Shown here: positions 13,236-22,178 of the stretch, piece after piece
How the letters are laid out: each line of letters begins with the position of its first letter
How positions within the stretch are numbered: position 1 is the stretch's first letter
Assembly (NCBI RefSeq): GCF_900635445.1
Contig: NZ_LR134117.1
Span: 1,116,001-1,180,000 of the forward strand
Direction of reading: 5' to 3'
Length of the DNA: 64,000 bases
Source of the DNA: Serratia odorifera
Lineage (GTDB): Bacteria; Pseudomonadota; Gammaproteobacteria; Enterobacterales; Enterobacteriaceae
The notes under the pieces: model-generated
The model's input: only the letters and a program-made list of their open reading frames with translations
The model's database searches: none
Told to the model about the DNA's origin: nothing
Position numbers and translations under genes: made by a program

Positions 13236-13781
13236 TTATTCTGTCGTTGTGACCGGTTTTCCGCAGAGTTTACTGGCGCAGCAGAGGATTATCCCCCTGG
13301 CCGTACGCTTTTCCATCAGCAACGGATAATGGCAATACGCGCATTCGCCGGCGACGGGTTTAAGATTGAGGGCAAACTGGCATTCCGGGTAGCGATCGCA
13401 GGAATGAAACACTTTGCCGTAGCGTGATTTGCGCTGCAGCAATTTGCCCTGGCCGCATTGCGGGCAAGGAATGCTGGTTTCGTCCGGTTTGTCGATTACT
13501 TCGGTATGATCGCATTCAGGGTAGTTATTACAACCAATGAACATGCCATAGCGCCCCTGACGCAACACCAGCGTCGCCTGGCATTTCGGGCAATGTTGTC
13601 CTTCCAATACTTTAAACTATATGACCGTCCGCCTGGGCTTTCAGCGGACGTATATATTCGCACTCTGGATAATGAGAACAGCCAAGGAAGGGGCCATGGC
13701 GACCACTGCGGATCACCAACTCGGCCCCACATTCCGGACAGGGTTCATTTTGCCTAGCGGCAAAATCGCTGTTTTAGTCAT
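13236..13781 (-). CDS. yrdD: topoisomerase-type zinc finger protein YrdD (two frame breaks)
   Basis: YrdD resembles the C-terminal zinc-ribbon tail of topoisomerase I and binds single-stranded DNA in vitro in E. coli; its role is unclear. Three four-cysteine ribbons are visible (CPECG...CSHYPEC, CPKCQ...CNNYPEC, CPQCG...CDRYPEC) and a fourth partial one near the end (CAYCHYPLL...CCASKLCGK). I start at ATG 13781 (MTKTAIF). One base is missing in the A run at 13762-13765 and one is extra at 13614-13616; they cancel, giving about 181 residues. It ends 8 bp before the tsaC start. Confidence 0.88.
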
Positions 13782-13790
13782 AACTACTTT

Positions 13791-13914
13791 ATACCCTACA
13801 TGATTCGAGTTACAGGAAGGCGGCGACGCAGCAAATCCCTGGGGCGCACAAAGGCTACGCCACCAGGGTCAGCAAGGGAAGCCAACGCACCTGTATCTTG
13901 AAGTATACGGGTAT
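13791..13914. repeat. intergenic palindromic repeat, copy A
   Basis: The left end ATACCCTACATGATTCGAGT and the right end, read on the other strand as ATACCCGTATACTTCAAGAT, form the two arms of a long imperfect inverted repeat of about 124 bp between yrdD and smg. Related copies stand at 61919-62043 and 63476-63541. The TTCGAGTTACAGGAAGGCGGC-like segment is shared in the same relative place. It is non-coding and could fold in RNA as a long hairpin. Confidence 0.8.
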
Positions 13915-13929
13915 ATGCGTGTTATCGGC

Positions 13930-14403
13930 TCAATGCAAATAGCCTTCGTTTACTTCAAACAACAGTTCTTCCATTTGCTGATAGGCGCTTTCATAACCTG
14001 GGATATTGAATAGCACCATCAACACCACCCATTTCAGGTCTTCGAGATCGAATTCCTCGTTATCCAACGCCATAACGCGATCGATAACCATTTCACGGGT
14101 TTCGAGGTTCAATACCTGGATCTGTTCAAGGAACAGAAGAAAACCACGGCAACTGGCATCCAGACGCACGCTTTCTTCTTCGGTATAGAATCGCATCGCC
14201 AGCGGATCGGCGCCCATAAGATACGGCGCGTTCTCACCTTCTTGCAAGTCTGCGAGTTTTTCAAGCCAATTCAACGCGTTGTAGATATCCTCTCGATGAA
14301 ACCCCGCCTCAGCGAGATCATCGGTCAGTTTATCCTGATCGACGCGTATCTCTGGTTCATTGTGGATATACGTTTCAAATAAGTACATGAGTACGTCGAA
14401 CAT
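13930..14403 (-). CDS. smg: Smg family protein
   Basis: A 157-residue acidic cytoplasmic protein of the Smg (DUF494) family, conserved beside dprA in gamma- and beta-proteobacteria; its function is not known. It begins MFDVLMYLFETYIHNEPEIRV and is largely alpha-helical and rich in Glu and Asp (for example LDNEEFDLEDLKWVV). The start lies inside the 3' end of dprA: the two genes overlap by 29 bp, and AAGGAGG stands just upstream within dprA. Confidence 0.93.
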   Translation of the reverse strand: MFDVLMYLFETYIHNEPEIRVDQDKLTDDLAEAGFHREDIYNALNWLEKLADLQEGENAPYLMGADPLAMRFYTEEESVRLDASCRGFLLFLEQIQVLNLETREMVIDRVMALDNEEFDLEDLKWVVLMVLFNIPGYESAYQQMEELLFEVNEGYLH

Positions 14404-15495
14404 GGCTTGCCCTCCTTATTCGGACATAGCCGCCGGGTACAGCTGCGATCCATCCTGCTAACTCCAGATCGAGTAATTGGATTACCACCTCTGGCACAGG
14501 TTGGCCGGCACGTTCAGCGACGACGTCAACAGGTGTCACCTCATCTCCTACGTTAGCCAACACATCGGCAAATGGCAATTCAACTTCCGCTTCTGAAGCA
14601 GAAATAGTTGTTTTTTCATCCATCGCCAACCAATGCAGGCCGCTGCCGAGCTGTTCTGCGATATCTTTTGGTTCGGTAACCAGATAACCGCCCTGTTGAA
14701 TCAGCCAGTGTGTTCCCGCGCTCATAGGATTACCCAAGGCGCCAGGCAAGGCAAAAACGTCACGCCCTGTTCAAGTGCCAGGCGCGCAGTAATTAGCGAA
14801 CCACTGCGTAAAGCGGCCTCCACCACCAGTACGCCAAGGCTCAAGCCACTAATGATGCGATTACGCCGAGGGAAATGCGCTGGCAGAGGCAAGTCGGTGA
14901 CCAGGTGTTCGGACAACAGCGCGCCGCCCTGCTCGACGATGCGCCTGGCCAGTCGACGATGACAACGCGGCGAGACATTGGCCAGCCCGCTACCCAATAC
15001 GCCAATCGTGATACCCTGTGCGTCAAGTGCAGCGCGATGACAGATACCGTCGATGCCAAGTGCCAGACCGCTGGTGATGGCATAGCCGCAATGTGCCAAC
15101 TCGCCGGCAAAGTACGTCGCCCAACGCTCACCGTAATGGCTGTATTGACGAACTGCCCACCATGGCGATTTGCGGCAACTGCAACGCCTCAATGCAGCCG
15201 TCCACCAGCAGTACAAACGGCGCATCGACGAGATGCGAAAGTTGCTGCGGATATCCCGCCGTGCCGAAGTCAGCATCCTGTGCCCGGGGTGTTCCAGCCA
15301 AGCCAGCGTCGCGGCCAGGTAGCGCGAGTCCAAACGGTCGAACTGTTCACGCTGGCGAAGGTTCAGGCCCAGTGCGCGCAGCATGCGGCAAGGTGCGCCC
15401 CCTGCCGCGATCAACTGCCGCAAGACCTCGCTTGCCGCTGCCGCGCCGAGCCCCGATACCGCATGCAGCCGTAACCCCATCTCCTCTGGAATCAT
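14375..15495 (-). CDS. dprA: DNA processing protein DprA/Smf (three frame breaks)
   Basis: DprA loads RecA on incoming single-stranded DNA in competent species; in most enterobacteria its role is less clear. The protein begins MIPEEMGLRLHAVSGLG at 15495 and contains the Rossmann-like core (YSHYGERWA, ITSGLALGIDGICHRAAL, FPRRNRIISGLSLGVLVVEAALRSGSLITARLALEQG) and the winged-helix tail (TPVDVVAERAGQPVPEVV to GGYVRIRRASHVRRTHVLI). Single-base errors are inferred near 15265 (missing), 15151 (extra) and 14764 (missing). The corrected length is about 373 residues, as in E. coli Smf. It is divergent from def. Confidence 0.92.
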
Positions 15496-15627
15496 CGCGC
15501 GTCCCTTGCCGTTAGCGTTGGTATTACCAATCTGTGCAATTGTTAGACGATGCTGTCAATCAGGACGGGAAATGTCTAGAATAGACATTAAACTCTCTTT
15601 ATTACTCGGATATAGATCTAAAGATAT

Positions 15628-16137
15628 ATGTCAGTCTTGCAGGTATTACATTTCCCAGACGAGCGGCTGCGCAAAGTTGCAGCCCCGGTAAAAGAAGTCA
15701 ATGCTGATATCCAGCGTATCGTGGATGATATGTTTGACACCATGTACGCAGAGGAAGGCATTGGCCTGGCCGCGACCCAGGTGGATATCCACCAACGCAT
15801 TATCGTCATCGACGTTTCCGAAACTCGCGATCAGCGCCTGGTGCTGATTAACCCGGAACTGTTGGAACAAAGTGGTGAAACCGGCATTGAAGAAGGATGC
15901 CTGTCCATCCCTGAACAACGTGCCTTGGTGCCACGGGCCGAAAAGGTGAAGATCCGCGCGCTGGATTACAACGGCAATTCATTCGAACTGGCCGCCGACG
16001 ATCTGTTGGCCATCTGTATCCAGCATGAAATGGATCACCTGGTCGGCAAACTGTTTGTCGATTACCTGTCGCCGCTGAAACGCCAGCGTATCCGTCAGAA
16101 ACTGGAAAAAATGGCCAAGCTGCAAGCGCGCGCCTAA
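15628..16137 (+). CDS. def: peptide deformylase
   Basis: Def removes the formyl group from the initiator methionine of new proteins. The 169-residue product has all three family motifs: GIGLAATQ (residues 44-51), EGCLS (89-93, metal ligand Cys91) and QHEMDH (132-137, ligands His133 and His137 and catalytic Glu134). The start ATG opens MSVLQVLHFPDERLRK. fmt follows 17 bp after the stop, so formylation and deformylation enzymes are made from one transcript. Confidence 0.97.
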   Translation: MSVLQVLHFPDERLRKVAAPVKEVNADIQRIVDDMFDTMYAEEGIGLAATQVDIHQRIIVIDVSETRDQRLVLINPELLEQSGETGIEEGCLSIPEQRALVPRAEKVKIRALDYNGNSFELAADDLLAICIQHEMDHLVGKLFVDYLSPLKRQRIRQKLEKMAKLQARA

Positions 16138-16154
16138 CCACGCAGGGAATCAAC

Positions 16155-17100
16155 GTGTCTGACTCTTTACGCATTATTTTTGCCGGCACACCCGACTTCG
16201 CAGCGCGTCATCTTGACGCGCTGTTGTCATCTGGACACCAGGTGGTCGGTGTGTTTACCCAGCCCGATCGCCCTGCCGGGCGTGGCAATAAACTGACGCC
16301 AAGCCCGGTCAAAGTGCTGGCTGAACAGCATCAACTGCCGATCTTCCAACCCAAGTCATTACGCCCAGAAGAAAACCAGCAACTGGTGGCAACGCTTGAA
16401 GCTGACGTGATGGTGGTGGGTGGCATACGGTCTGATTCTGCCAAAAGCAGTTCTGGATATGCCGCGCCTCGGCTGTATCAACGTACACGGTTCGCTACTG
16501 CCGCGCTGGCGCGGTGCCGCGCCGATCCAGCGTTCCCTGTGGGCTGGCGATCGGGAAACCGGCGTGACCATCATGCAAATGGATGTCGGCCTTGATACGG
16601 GTGACATGATGCATAAAATCAGTTGTCCCATTGAAGCTTCGGATACCAGTGCCAGCCTGTACGACAAGCTCGCTGAATTGGGGCCCAGGGGATTGCTGAC
16701 CACATTGCAACAGTTGGCCGACGGCACCGTCGCACGTGAAGTACAAAACGAAGCGCTGGTGACCTACGCGGAAAAACTGAGTAAAGAGGAAGCGCGCCTC
16801 GATTGGCAACTTTCTGCCGCACAGCTTGAACGCTGCATTCGCGCCTTCAATCCGTGGCCAGTCAGTTACTTCACCGTTGACGACCAACCGGTGAAGGTTT
16901 GGCAGGCGCAGGTTAGCGATGAGAGCAGCAATGCCCAGCCGGGTACCATCATCCATGCCGACAAGCATGGCATCCAGGTGGCAACTGCCGACGGCGTGCT
17001 ATGCCTGACGCAGTTACAGCCTGCCGGCAAAAAGCCGATGTCAGCTCAAGATTTGTTGAATTCACGTCGCGAATGGTTCACTCCGGGTAACCGGTTATAA
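16155..17100 (+). CDS. fmt: methionyl-tRNA formyltransferase (frameshift near 16419)
   Basis: Fmt transfers the formyl group of 10-formyl-THF to initiator Met-tRNA. Translation starts at GTG 16155 (MSDSLRIIFAGTPDFAARHL), preceded by AGGGA. The catalytic region HGSLLPRWRGAAPIQRS and the C-terminal OB-like domain (about residues 205-314) are present. One extra G in the run 16418-16420 splits the gene; removing it restores [21 protein letters not shown] and yields about 314 residues. The break lies in a gene whose loss is very harmful, so an error is likely. A weak hairpin with T-rich tail lies at 17112-17145. Confidence 0.95.
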
Positions 17101-17174
17101 ACCGCCTTCACTGCCCGGTGGATCCTGCCGGGCTGTTTATTTTATTCAATGCCGATCGTCAACAGCTCTAGCCT

Positions 17175-18464
17175 ATGAAAAACAACTACAACCTCCGCAG
17201 CATTGCTGCTCAAGCCATCGGCCAGGTATTGGATCAGGGGCAATCACTCAGCACCATCCTGCCGTCATTGCAGAAAAACATCTCGGACAAAGACCGCGCA
17301 CTGTTACAGGAGCTGTGTTTTGGCACCTTACGCGTCTTGCCGCAACTGGAATGGTGCATTCAGCAGTTGATGGCCAAACCGATGGTCGGAAAACAACGCA
17401 CGCTGCACTATCTGCTGATGGTTGGCATGTACCAATTACTGTATACCCGTATTCCTGCGCACGCGGCGCTGGCAGAAACGGTAAACGGCGCCGTTGCGCT
17501 AAAGCGGCCACAGCTCAAGGGGCTGATTAACGGCGTTTTGCGTCAGTTCCAGCGCCAGCAGGATCAATTGCTGCAACGCGCGGCCAACAATGACAGCCGC
17601 TATTTGCACCCAAGCTGGCTATTGAAACGCATCCAGCAGGCCTATCCTGAGCAGTGGGAACACATCGTCGAGGCCAATAACCAGAAACCGCCAATGTGGC
17701 TGCGGGTAAACCGGCTGCATCACACGCGCGATGAATATCTCAAACTGATGGAACAAGCCGGCATCGCCGCCGCGCCACACGCAGAATATCGTGATGCGCT
17801 GCGTTTATTGTCGCCATGCGCGGTCAACGAGCTGCCCGGCTTTGCCGAGGGATGGGTCACCGTGCAGGATGCCTCTGCACAAGGCTGCGTCGATCTGCTG
17901 GATCCGCAGGATGGCGAGCAGATCCTCGATCTGTGCGCAGCCCCTGGCGGCAAAACCACGCATATCCTCGAAGCGGCACCAAAAGCCCATGTGATGGCGG
18001 TCGACATCGACGAACAGCGGCTGAGTCGCGTGAACGAAAATCTCCAGCGTCTGCGATTCAGCGCCGAGGTCAAGCAGGGTGATGGCCGTACACCGCAGCA
18101 ATGGTGCGGCGATAAGCAATTTGATCGCATTCTGTTGGATGCGCCATGCTCTGCCACCGGGGTCATCCGCCGCCATCCTGATATCAAATGGCTGCGCCGC
18201 GATCGCGACATTGCCGAATTGGCCAGCCTGCAGGCGGAAATCATGGATGCCATTTGGCCTCACCTGAAGCCTGGCGGTGTGATGGTGTATGCCACCTGCT
18301 CTATCCTGCCACAGGAAAACAATGAGCAGGTACTGGCCTTTTTACAGCGCCATGCCGACGCACAACGTGTAGAAACCGGTAAGCAACATCAACCTGGCCG
18401 ACAGAACCTTCCTCATCCTGAAGATGGCGATGGCTTCTTTTACGCTAAGCTGATTAAACTGTAA
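17175..18464 (+). CDS. rsmB: 16S rRNA (cytosine-967 C5) methyltransferase RsmB
   Basis: RsmB (Sun/Fmu) methylates C967 of 16S rRNA. The 429 residues show an N-terminal NusB-like RNA-binding domain (about 1-140), then a Rossmann methyltransferase domain with the SAM loop LDLCAAPGGKTTHI, DAPCSATGVIRRHPDIKW holding one conserved cysteine and YATCSI holding the catalytic cysteine. The length equals that of the E. coli protein. It follows def-fmt in the usual order. Confidence 0.97.
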   Translation: MKNNYNLRSIAAQAIGQVLDQGQSLSTILPSLQKNISDKDRALLQELCFGTLRVLPQLEWCIQQLMAKPMVGKQRTLHYLLMVGMYQLLYTRIPAHAALAETVNGAVALKRPQLKGLINGVLRQFQRQQDQLLQRAANNDSRYLHPSWLLKRIQQAYPEQWEHIVEANNQKPPMWLRVNRLHHTRDEYLKLMEQAGIAAAPHAEYRDALRLLSPCAVNELPGFAEGWVTVQDASAQGCVDLLDPQDGEQILDLCAAPGGKTTHILEAAPKAHVMAVDIDEQRLSRVNENLQRLRFSAEVKQGDGRTPQQWCGDKQFDRILLDAPCSATGVIRRHPDIKWLRRDRDIAELASLQAEIMDAIWPHLKPGGVMVYATCSILPQENNEQVLAFLQRHADAQRVETGKQHQPGRQNLPHPEDGDGFFYAKLIKL

Positions 18465-18518
18465 CCCCTCAGGGCGTGCCTTTGCGCCCTGCTCTTTCAG
18501 TGTGAAGCAGAGAACACG

Positions 18519-19895
18519 ATGAAAATAATTATTCTTGGCGCAGGTCAGGTCGGCGGAACTCTGGCGGAAAACCTGGTTGGCGAAAATAACGATATCACCG
18601 TGGTGGATACCGATACCAACCGCCTTCGTCAGTTGCAGGACAAATTCGATCTGCGCGTCGTACAGGGACATGGTTCACACCCGCGCGTCCTGCGTGAGGC
18701 CGGCGCTGAAGATGCCGATATGCTGGTTGCCGTCACCAATTCTGACGAAACCAATATGATCGCCTGCCAGATTGCCTACTCATTGTTCAACACGCCAAAC
18801 CGCATCGCTCGTATTCGTGCGCCAGAATACATTCGTGAATCCGACAAGCTGTTTTTACCTGAAGCGGTGCCTATCGACCACCTGATCTCTCCCGAACAGC
18901 TGGTTATCGATTACATCTACAAACTGATTGAATACCCTGGAGCCTTGCAGGTTGTAAACTTTGCGGAAGGGAAAGTCAGCATTGCCGCGGTTAAAGCCTA
19001 TTATGGCGGCCCGTTGGTAGGCAATGCGTTGTCGGCCATGCGCGAACACATGCCGCATATTGATACCCGCGTAGCCGCTATTTTCCGCCAGGATCGACCG
19101 ATTCGCCCGCAGGGTTCCACCATCATTGAAGCCGGTGACGAAGTATTTTTTGTTGCTGCATCCCAGCATATCCGCGCGGTAATGAGCGAACTGCAACGGC
19201 TGGAAAAGCCTTACAAGCGCATTATGATCGTCGGCGGCGGCAATGTCGGTGCCGGTTTGGCCGCCAAGTTGGAGAAAGACTACAACGTCAAGCTGATTGA
19301 ACGTAACCAGCAGCGCGCCGCCGAATTGGCCGAACAACTCCATGACACCATTGTGTTTTACGGTGATGCTTCCGATCAGGAACTGCTGGCCGAAGAACAC
19401 GTTGAACAGGTAGACGTGTTTATTGCCATCACCAACGATGACGAAGCCAATATCATGTCCGCCATGCTGGCCAAACGCATGGGCGCCAAGAAAGTCATGG
19501 TGCTGATCCAGCGCCGCGCCTACGTCGATTTGGTTCAGGGCAGCGTGATTGACATTGCCATCTCACCGCAACAAGCTACCATCTCTGCGCTGTTGGGGCA
19601 CGTACGCAAGGCCGATATTGTCAGCGTCTCGTCCCTGCGCCGTGGCGTGGCAGAAGCCATCGAAGCGATCGCACACGGTGATGAAAGTACCTCCAAAGTG
19701 GTTGGACGCATTGTAGAAGAGATCAAGTTGCCGCCAGGCACGACCATTGGCGCAATTGTACGTGGTGACGATGTGATTATCGCCAACGGCAACAGTAAAA
19801 TTGAGCAAGGCGATCATGTGATCATGTTTATTACCGACAAGAAATTTGTCCCGGATGTTGAACGACTGTTCCAACCGAGTCCGTTCTTCCTTTAA
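18519..19895 (+). CDS. trkA: Trk potassium uptake regulatory subunit TrkA
   Basis: TrkA is the peripheral NAD(H)-binding subunit that gates the TrkH/TrkG potassium channels. The 458 residues contain two RCK modules: the first nucleotide-binding loop is ILGAGQVGGTLAENL at residues 4-18 and the second is IVGGGNVGAGLAAKLE near residue 237, each followed by a TrkA_C domain. The final part (IEQGDHVIMFITDKKFVPDVERLF) is conserved. It lies 54 bp after rsmB; a small CAGGGCG/CGCCCTG hairpin at about 18470-18491 separates them. Confidence 0.97.
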   Translation: MKIIILGAGQVGGTLAENLVGENNDITVVDTDTNRLRQLQDKFDLRVVQGHGSHPRVLREAGAEDADMLVAVTNSDETNMIACQIAYSLFNTPNRIARIRAPEYIRESDKLFLPEAVPIDHLISPEQLVIDYIYKLIEYPGALQVVNFAEGKVSIAAVKAYYGGPLVGNALSAMREHMPHIDTRVAAIFRQDRPIRPQGSTIIEAGDEVFFVAASQHIRAVMSELQRLEKPYKRIMIVGGGNVGAGLAAKLEKDYNVKLIERNQQRAAELAEQLHDTIVFYGDASDQELLAEEHVEQVDVFIAITNDDEANIMSAMLAKRMGAKKVMVLIQRRAYVDLVQGSVIDIAISPQQATISALLGHVRKADIVSVSSLRRGVAEAIEAIAHGDESTSKVVGRIVEEIKLPPGTTIGAIVRGDDVIIANGNSKIEQGDHVIMFITDKKFVPDVERLFQPSPFFL

Positions 19896-20036
19896 TACAA
19901 ATACGTAAAGCCGGTAACCGCCGTTTTGCGTTAAAATTGATTGTCACAGGAAATGGCGAAAAGTTTTCTATACTTATTGTGGCAAAGGGAAGTTGCTTTG
20001 TTAAACTTGTGTTATTAATTTTGCGAGGGGTGTTCT

Positions 20037-20453
20037 ATGAGTATGATGAAAGAGTTCCGCGAGTTTGCCATGCGTGGCAACGTGGTCGATTTGGCGGTGG
20101 GTGTCATTATCGGTGCTGCCTTCGGGAAAATTGTATCGTCATTCGTTGCTGATATCATCATGCCGCCGTTGGGTTTGCTGATTGGCGGCGTCGATTTTAA
20201 ACAGTTCCATCTGGTTTTACGTGAAGCACAAGGCGCTGTTCCGGCGGTAGTAATGAATTATGGTTCATTCATTCAGACCGTTTTTGATTTTATCATCGTC
20301 GCATTTGCCATCTTCCTGGCAATTAAGCTGATGAATAAAGTTCGCCGCAAGCAGGAAGAAGCCCCTGCTGCTCCGCCAGCGCCTACCACTGAAGAAAAAC
20401 TGCTGACTGAAATACGCGATCTGCTGGCTCAGCAACAACAGCCAAAGCTGTAA
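20037..20453 (+). CDS. mscL: large-conductance mechanosensitive channel MscL
   Basis: MscL is a homopentameric inner-membrane channel that opens on hypo-osmotic shock. The 138 residues begin with the amphipathic helix MSMMKEFREFAMRGNVVDLA, then TM1 (VGVIIGAAFGKIVSSFVADIIMPP), a periplasmic loop, TM2 (IQTVFDFIIVAFAIFLAIKLM) and a charged cytoplasmic helix. RBS GAGGGG is upstream. The convergent gene arfA shares its terminator. Confidence 0.97.
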   Translation: MSMMKEFREFAMRGNVVDLAVGVIIGAAFGKIVSSFVADIIMPPLGLLIGGVDFKQFHLVLREAQGAVPAVVMNYGSFIQTVFDFIIVAFAIFLAIKLMNKVRRKQEEAPAAPPAPTTEEKLLTEIRDLLAQQQQPKL

Positions 20454-20472
20454 GACCACCCTTTTTATAAAT

Positions 20473-20502
20473 AAAAGCCCTCGCTGATAGAGGGCTTTTT
20501 TA
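20473..20502. terminator. bidirectional terminator between mscL and arfA
   Basis: AAGCCCTC (20475-20482) pairs with GAGGGCTT (20490-20497), with A's on the left and T's on the right, so it serves mscL on the plus strand and any read-through of arfA on the minus strand. Confidence 0.9.
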
Positions 20503-20507
20503 ATGGC

Positions 20508-20714
20508 TTAAAACCAGAAGGCCAGTGGTAAATTATCTGCTGATACTTTACCACTGGCCTCCCAACGCCCACCTTTTGCATGTTTTTCTTTACGCCGATA
20601 ACTGCCTTTACCTTTAATATTTTTTTCTACCCGTTGGCGAAACAGCGGGTCATGTAACAAGGCTTCCAAGGCGTTATCCTGAATTTGGCCCTTGGTATGT
20701 CGATATTTTGTCAT
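20508..20714 (-). CDS. arfA: alternative ribosome-rescue factor ArfA
   Basis: ArfA rescues ribosomes stalled on mRNAs lacking a stop codon by recruiting RF2, as a backup to tmRNA. The 68-residue frame MTKYRHTKGQIQDNALEALL to KGKGSYRRKEKHAKGG matches the functional N-terminal part of E. coli ArfA (YhdL), including HDPLFRQRVEKN. The last 15 or so residues are hydrophobic and differ, as expected for a tail that is normally not made in the active form. A perfect 14-bp hairpin lies within the last codons (20519-20560), the feature that makes arfA mRNA end before the stop codon. The location next to mscL and zntR is conserved. Confidence 0.93.
   Translation of the reverse strand: MTKYRHTKGQIQDNALEALLHDPLFRQRVEKNIKGKGSYRRKEKHAKGGRWEASGKVSADNLPLAFWF
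20519..20560 (-). promoter_or_regulatory. hairpin inside the arfA coding end (non-stop mRNA signal)
   Basis: AGGCCAGTGGTAAA at 20519-20532 and TTTACCACTGGCCT at 20547-20560 form a perfect 14-bp stem with a 14-base loop, entirely within the arfA frame and ending about 9 bases before its stop codon. In E. coli the equivalent stem is cut by RNase III or terminates transcription, giving a non-stop message cleared by tmRNA, so that ArfA accumulates only when tmRNA fails. Here the same logic is inferred from the position. Confidence 0.82.
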
Positions 20715-20786
20715 GGTATTACTCCGATTAACACTGTGGTTATAAAACGGCTGATGATACTGCGGTCGAGGTCGACATTAAAGCGA

Positions 20787-21227
20787 TTATCGCTGTTGCC
20801 TGACGCTTGCCGCTTTTTCTTCACGTGCGCCTTGTTCCAATGCCTCAAGGATCGAGCAAGAGCTACTGGTATGTGCGGTACCACAGCAGGCATCGCTGAG
20901 TCGTTTCAATGATTCACGCATACGCGACAATTCTTGCAATTTGTTCTCAACGTCCTGCAGTCGCGCCTCCACGATCGATTTTGATTCCTGGCAGGTATGA
21001 TGCTCTGGATCGACGCGGATCGATAACAGTTCGGCGATGGTTTCCAGGGTAAATCCCAATTGCTTGGCATAACGAATAAAACGCAGCCGCTGCAAGTCCT
21101 GCTCGCTGTACAAGCGAAAACCGCCTTCGGTTCTGATGTCGTGATCCATCATGCCCTGCTTTTCGTAATAACGCACCGTATCGGGCGTCACATCGGCAAG
21201 TTTTGCCAACTGGCCAATTTTAAACAT
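20787..21227 (-). CDS. zntR: zinc-responsive MerR-family regulator ZntR
   Basis: ZntR activates the zinc exporter gene zntA by untwisting its promoter. The 146 residues start MFKIGQLAKLADVTPDTVRYYE, a MerR helix-turn-helix, followed by a long dimerisation helix and a metal-binding loop. Cys79, Cys114, Cys115, His119 and Cys124 are the positions that bind the two zinc ions in E. coli ZntR, and all are present. The start codon overlaps the stop of yhdN by one base, so they are translated from one message. Confidence 0.95.
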   Translation of the reverse strand: MFKIGQLAKLADVTPDTVRYYEKQGMMDHDIRTEGGFRLYSEQDLQRLRFIRYAKQLGFTLETIAELLSIRVDPEHHTCQESKSIVEARLQDVENKLQELSRMRESLKRLSDACCGTAHTSSSCSILEALEQGAREEKAASVRQQR

Positions 21228-21601
21228 TACTTATCCTCCGTGCTGAATTTACCGCTCAGTGCCGCTTGGTATTCACCGTGTAGAAAATCGGTGCTCATTC
21301 CCGCCTGACGCAAACGAAACGCCAACAGCGCCATGCGTTTATTCAACTCGTCAAAGTCAGGATGTTCGCTATTGATGCCCTGCAGTAAGCGAGCCAGCGT
21401 CAGCGCTTCTTTGCGCACTTCAAGTTCTGGCGGCAGATAACCGGCGTTTTTTAACAGGCGAAAACCCGATCGCAGCTCGGCAGGTACCGCACTGTCATCA
21501 TCCAGTATTAGCGGCGCGCCCATACCGGGTAGTTTGTCGAGTTCACCTTTCTGCTGGGCATCGGCGATATGGCGTTCAGCCCATTCATCGAGCAACCACA
21601 T
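21227..21601 (-). CDS. yhdN: DUF1992 family protein YhdN
   Basis: A 124-residue cytoplasmic protein of the DnaJ-homologue, C28-like DUF1992 family with no assigned function. It begins MWLLDEWAERHIADAQQKGELDKLPGMG and keeps the family core (GEL.. LPG.G.PL and SGFRLLKNAGYLPPELEVRKE). It is co-transcribed with zntR. The region upstream to the rplQ terminator (21602-21707) is non-coding. Confidence 0.9.
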   Translation of the reverse strand: MWLLDEWAERHIADAQQKGELDKLPGMGAPLILDDDSAVPAELRSGFRLLKNAGYLPPELEVRKEALTLARLLQGINSEHPDFDELNKRMALLAFRLRQAGMSTDFLHGEYQAALSGKFSTEDK

Positions 21602-21707
21602 AAGAGGATTTCTCCAGCGCTAAAGCAGATAATATTAGCATAGTGGATAAGAAGGGAGATCTTAAGTCATCACATAGGGGGATCGATCTGCGGCAAACGA
21701 CAGACGT

Positions 21708-21737
21708 AAAAAAACCGGGCAAGCCCGGTTTTTTTAC
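21708..21737. terminator. terminator after rplQ (alpha operon end)
   Basis: AAAAAAACCGGGC and GCCCGGTTTTTTT form a stem around AA, symmetrical and so active on both strands. On the minus strand it ends the alpha operon. Confidence 0.93.
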
Positions 21738-21748
21738 GCGTCTACAGA

Positions 21749-22138
21749 TTACTCTGCAGTTGCCACTTCTGCTTGAGACTCAGCACGATCAACCAGCTCG
21801 ATGTATGCCATCGGCGCGTTGTCGCCTGCGCGGAAGCCACACTTCAGAATGCGAGTGTAACCACCGGCACGGCTCGCGAAACGCGGGCCCAGCTCGTTAA
21901 ACAGTTTTGCCACGATCTCGTTATCACGAGTACGGGCGAATGCCAGACGACGATTAGCTACGCTGTCGGTCTTGGCAAGAGTAATCAGCGGCTCAACAAC
22001 GCGACGCAGCTCTTTCGCTTTTGGCAGGGTCGTCTTGATGATCTCATGACGAACCAAAGAGCCGGCCATGTTACGGAACATAGCCTGGCGATGGCTGCTG
22101 TTACGGTTCAGTTGACGACCACTCTTACGATGGCGCAT
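21749..22138 (-). CDS. rplQ: 50S ribosomal protein L17
   Basis: L17 lies near the peptide exit tunnel of the large subunit. The 129 residues (MRHRKSGRQLNRNSSHRQAM) match the enterobacterial protein, with the conserved LPKAKELRRVVEPLITLAK segment and the variable acidic tail that is usual here. It is the last gene of the alpha operon, 40 bp after the corrected rpoA stop. Confidence 0.98.
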   Translation of the reverse strand: MRHRKSGRQLNRNSSHRQAMFRNMAGSLVRHEIIKTTLPKAKELRRVVEPLITLAKTDSVANRRLAFARTRDNEIVAKLFNELGPRFASRAGGYTRILKCGFRAGDNAPMAYIELVDRAESQAEVATAE

Positions 22139-22178
22139 GACCTTATCCTTCTCAGTAAAACCTTAACCTGTGATCCGG

